Part shown: one piece after another, positions 5,940-6,741 of the stretch
How positions within the stretch are numbered: position 1 is the stretch's first letter
Layout of the letters: every line of letters starts with the position of its first letter
Assembly: GCA_947442095.1 (NCBI GenBank)
Contig: CANEVG010000195.1
Location: 1 to 6,741 of the forward strand
Reading direction: 5' to 3'
DNA length: 6,741 bases
Source: Sphingomonadaceae bacterium
GTDB lineage: Bacteria > Pseudomonadota > Alphaproteobacteria > Sphingomonadales > Sphingomonadaceae
The notes under the pieces: model-generated
The model's database searches: none
What the model was told of the DNA's origin: nothing
What the model saw: the letters and a program-made list of their open reading frames with translations, nothing else
Program-made: the position numbers and the translations under genes

Positions 5940-6741
5940 ATGCATGACGCGAGCGTGCGTCCGGCAGTGCGCGGGCTGCGCACTGGCTGGATCGCCCTCG
6001 CGACGCTGATTGCGCTGATTGCGCTGTCCGCAGCACTGGTCGCCGCGTTCACCCGCTCAACCCGCATCGCTGATGAACTGGCACGGGATGACGAGCGCGT
6101 GCTGGTCGCGCGCTATCTCGAACAGGTCAGCGGTTCGATCGTTGCTGCGCAGAAGGTTCAGCTGACCTGGGACGATGCCATGCGCAACGCGGTGCTCAGC
6201 GACAACGAAGCCTGGGCCAATCACTTCCTCGGCGATTTCGTGTGGAACAACCTGGAAACCGATTCGATGTTTCTGGTGCGGCCCGATGGCGATCTGGTCC
6301 ACGGCTGGGCACAGGGTCGGCCGACAACCGATGTCGGCTATCAGGAGGTGCGCTGGCACGTGGAGGATCTGATCGCTCGTGCCCGGCGCAATGTTCCGCT
6401 AGGCGGGCGGCAAGCGGGCATGAAGCGGCTCGCCGATGTCGATTGGCCAATGGCCGCCTCGGGCCAGCCGCTCAACCGCTGGGCCGCCACCGCCGTGCTG
6501 CGGCACGGCCGGCCTGCCTTCCTCGCTGTCGTATCAATCGTGCCCGACGATGACTACAGCCTGCTGAAGCGCGAACCGAACTATGTCGCCACCCTGCGCT
6601 ATCTCGATGGCTCGCTTATGACGAAAATGGGCAGCGATCTGCTGCTGCGCGATTTCGCCTTCTCCCGCAGCGAGACTGAGGTCCCCAGCGCCAACGCCGT
6701 GCCGATTAAAAACGCGTTCGGTGATCGGATCGGCTGGATCA
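5940..6741 (+). CDS. Membrane-anchored CHASE4-domain sensor protein, N-terminal part (3' end outside window)
   Basis: The frame stays open to the window end, so only 267 N-terminal residues are visible. A short cytosolic start with Arg residues is followed by one hydrophobic helix (about residues 17-37) and an extracytoplasmic region. That region looks like a CHASE4 ligand-sensing domain: 'TWDDAM' near 76-81, 'AWANHFLGDFVWNNLETDSMFLVRPDGDLV' spread over 91-120, and a late 'VPIKNAFGDRIGWI' that normally comes just before the second membrane helix. In proteobacteria CHASE4 is usually joined to GGDEF and EAL domains (cyclic-di-GMP synthesis or breakdown), less often to a histidine kinase; the output domain is beyond the window. 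ATG at 5940 is preferred because a G-rich GGAACGGGG sequence ends 7 nt before it; in-frame ATG at 5922 has no ribosome site, and GTG at 5934 is another option. It is divergent from the aldehyde dehydrogenase. Coding status is strong; CHASE4 is recognised by pattern, the output type is unknown. Confidence 0.82.
   Translation, partial: MHDASVRPAVRGLRTGWIALATLIALIALSAALVAAFTRSTRIADELARDDERVLVARYLEQVSGSIVAAQKVQLTWDDAMRNAVLSDNEAWANHFLGDFVWNNLETDSMFLVRPDGDLVHGWAQGRPTTDVGYQEVRWHVEDLIARARRNVPLGGRQAGMKRLADVDWPMAASGQPLNRWAATAVLRHGRPAFLAVVSIVPDDDYSLLKREPNYVATLRYLDGSLMTKMGSDLLLRDFAFSRSETEVPSANAVPIKNAFGDRIGWI

Noticed and set aside
1..6741. Mobile element, CRISPR, toxin-antitoxin or defence system
   Set aside because: No transposase or integrase frames, terminal inverted repeats, spaced direct-repeat arrays or defence-type domains were seen, and composition looks even across the genes.

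Overview
This is GC-rich DNA, clearly higher in G+C inside the genes and lower between about 5830 and 5930. The style of the genes points to an alphaproteobacterium, most likely a member of the Sphingomonadales (Sphingomonas, Novosphingobium or Erythrobacter relatives). That placement is an inference from the TamB C-terminus, the CHASE4 sensor and codon choice; no rRNA or other marker is present to fix it.

Layout: (1) 1-2821, plus strand, the C-terminal two thirds or so of tamB, entering from outside the window; (2) 2892-4154, plus strand, a GT4-type glycosyltransferase 70 bp downstream of tamB and possibly on the same transcript; (3) 4180-4211, a strong GC hairpin between convergent genes, probably a shared terminator; (4) 4227-5651, minus strand, a complete NAD-type aldehyde dehydrogenase with all catalytic residues and a clear Shine-Dalgarno site; (5) 5652-5939, a 288-bp divergent intergenic region with several short palindromes and repeats and a plausible promoter facing each way; (6) 5940-6741, plus strand, the N-terminal part of a membrane-anchored CHASE4 sensor protein that runs off the window end, so its output domain cannot be seen.

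Functional reading: tamB and the glycosyltransferase are both plausible cell-envelope genes (outer-membrane biogenesis or lipid transport, and glycolipid or polysaccharide assembly). The aldehyde dehydrogenase is a catabolic or detoxifying enzyme that stands alone in its transcription unit. The CHASE4 protein is a signal receptor, in this group most often part of a cyclic-di-GMP enzyme. Nothing links all four into one pathway.

I found no mobile element, CRISPR array, tRNA, rRNA, toxin-antitoxin or phage gene. The window reads as ordinary chromosomal core or near-core DNA. I do not see a previously undescribed system; the items most worth a second look are the divergent control region, the identity of the glycosyltransferase acceptor, and the unseen output domain of the CHASE4 protein.
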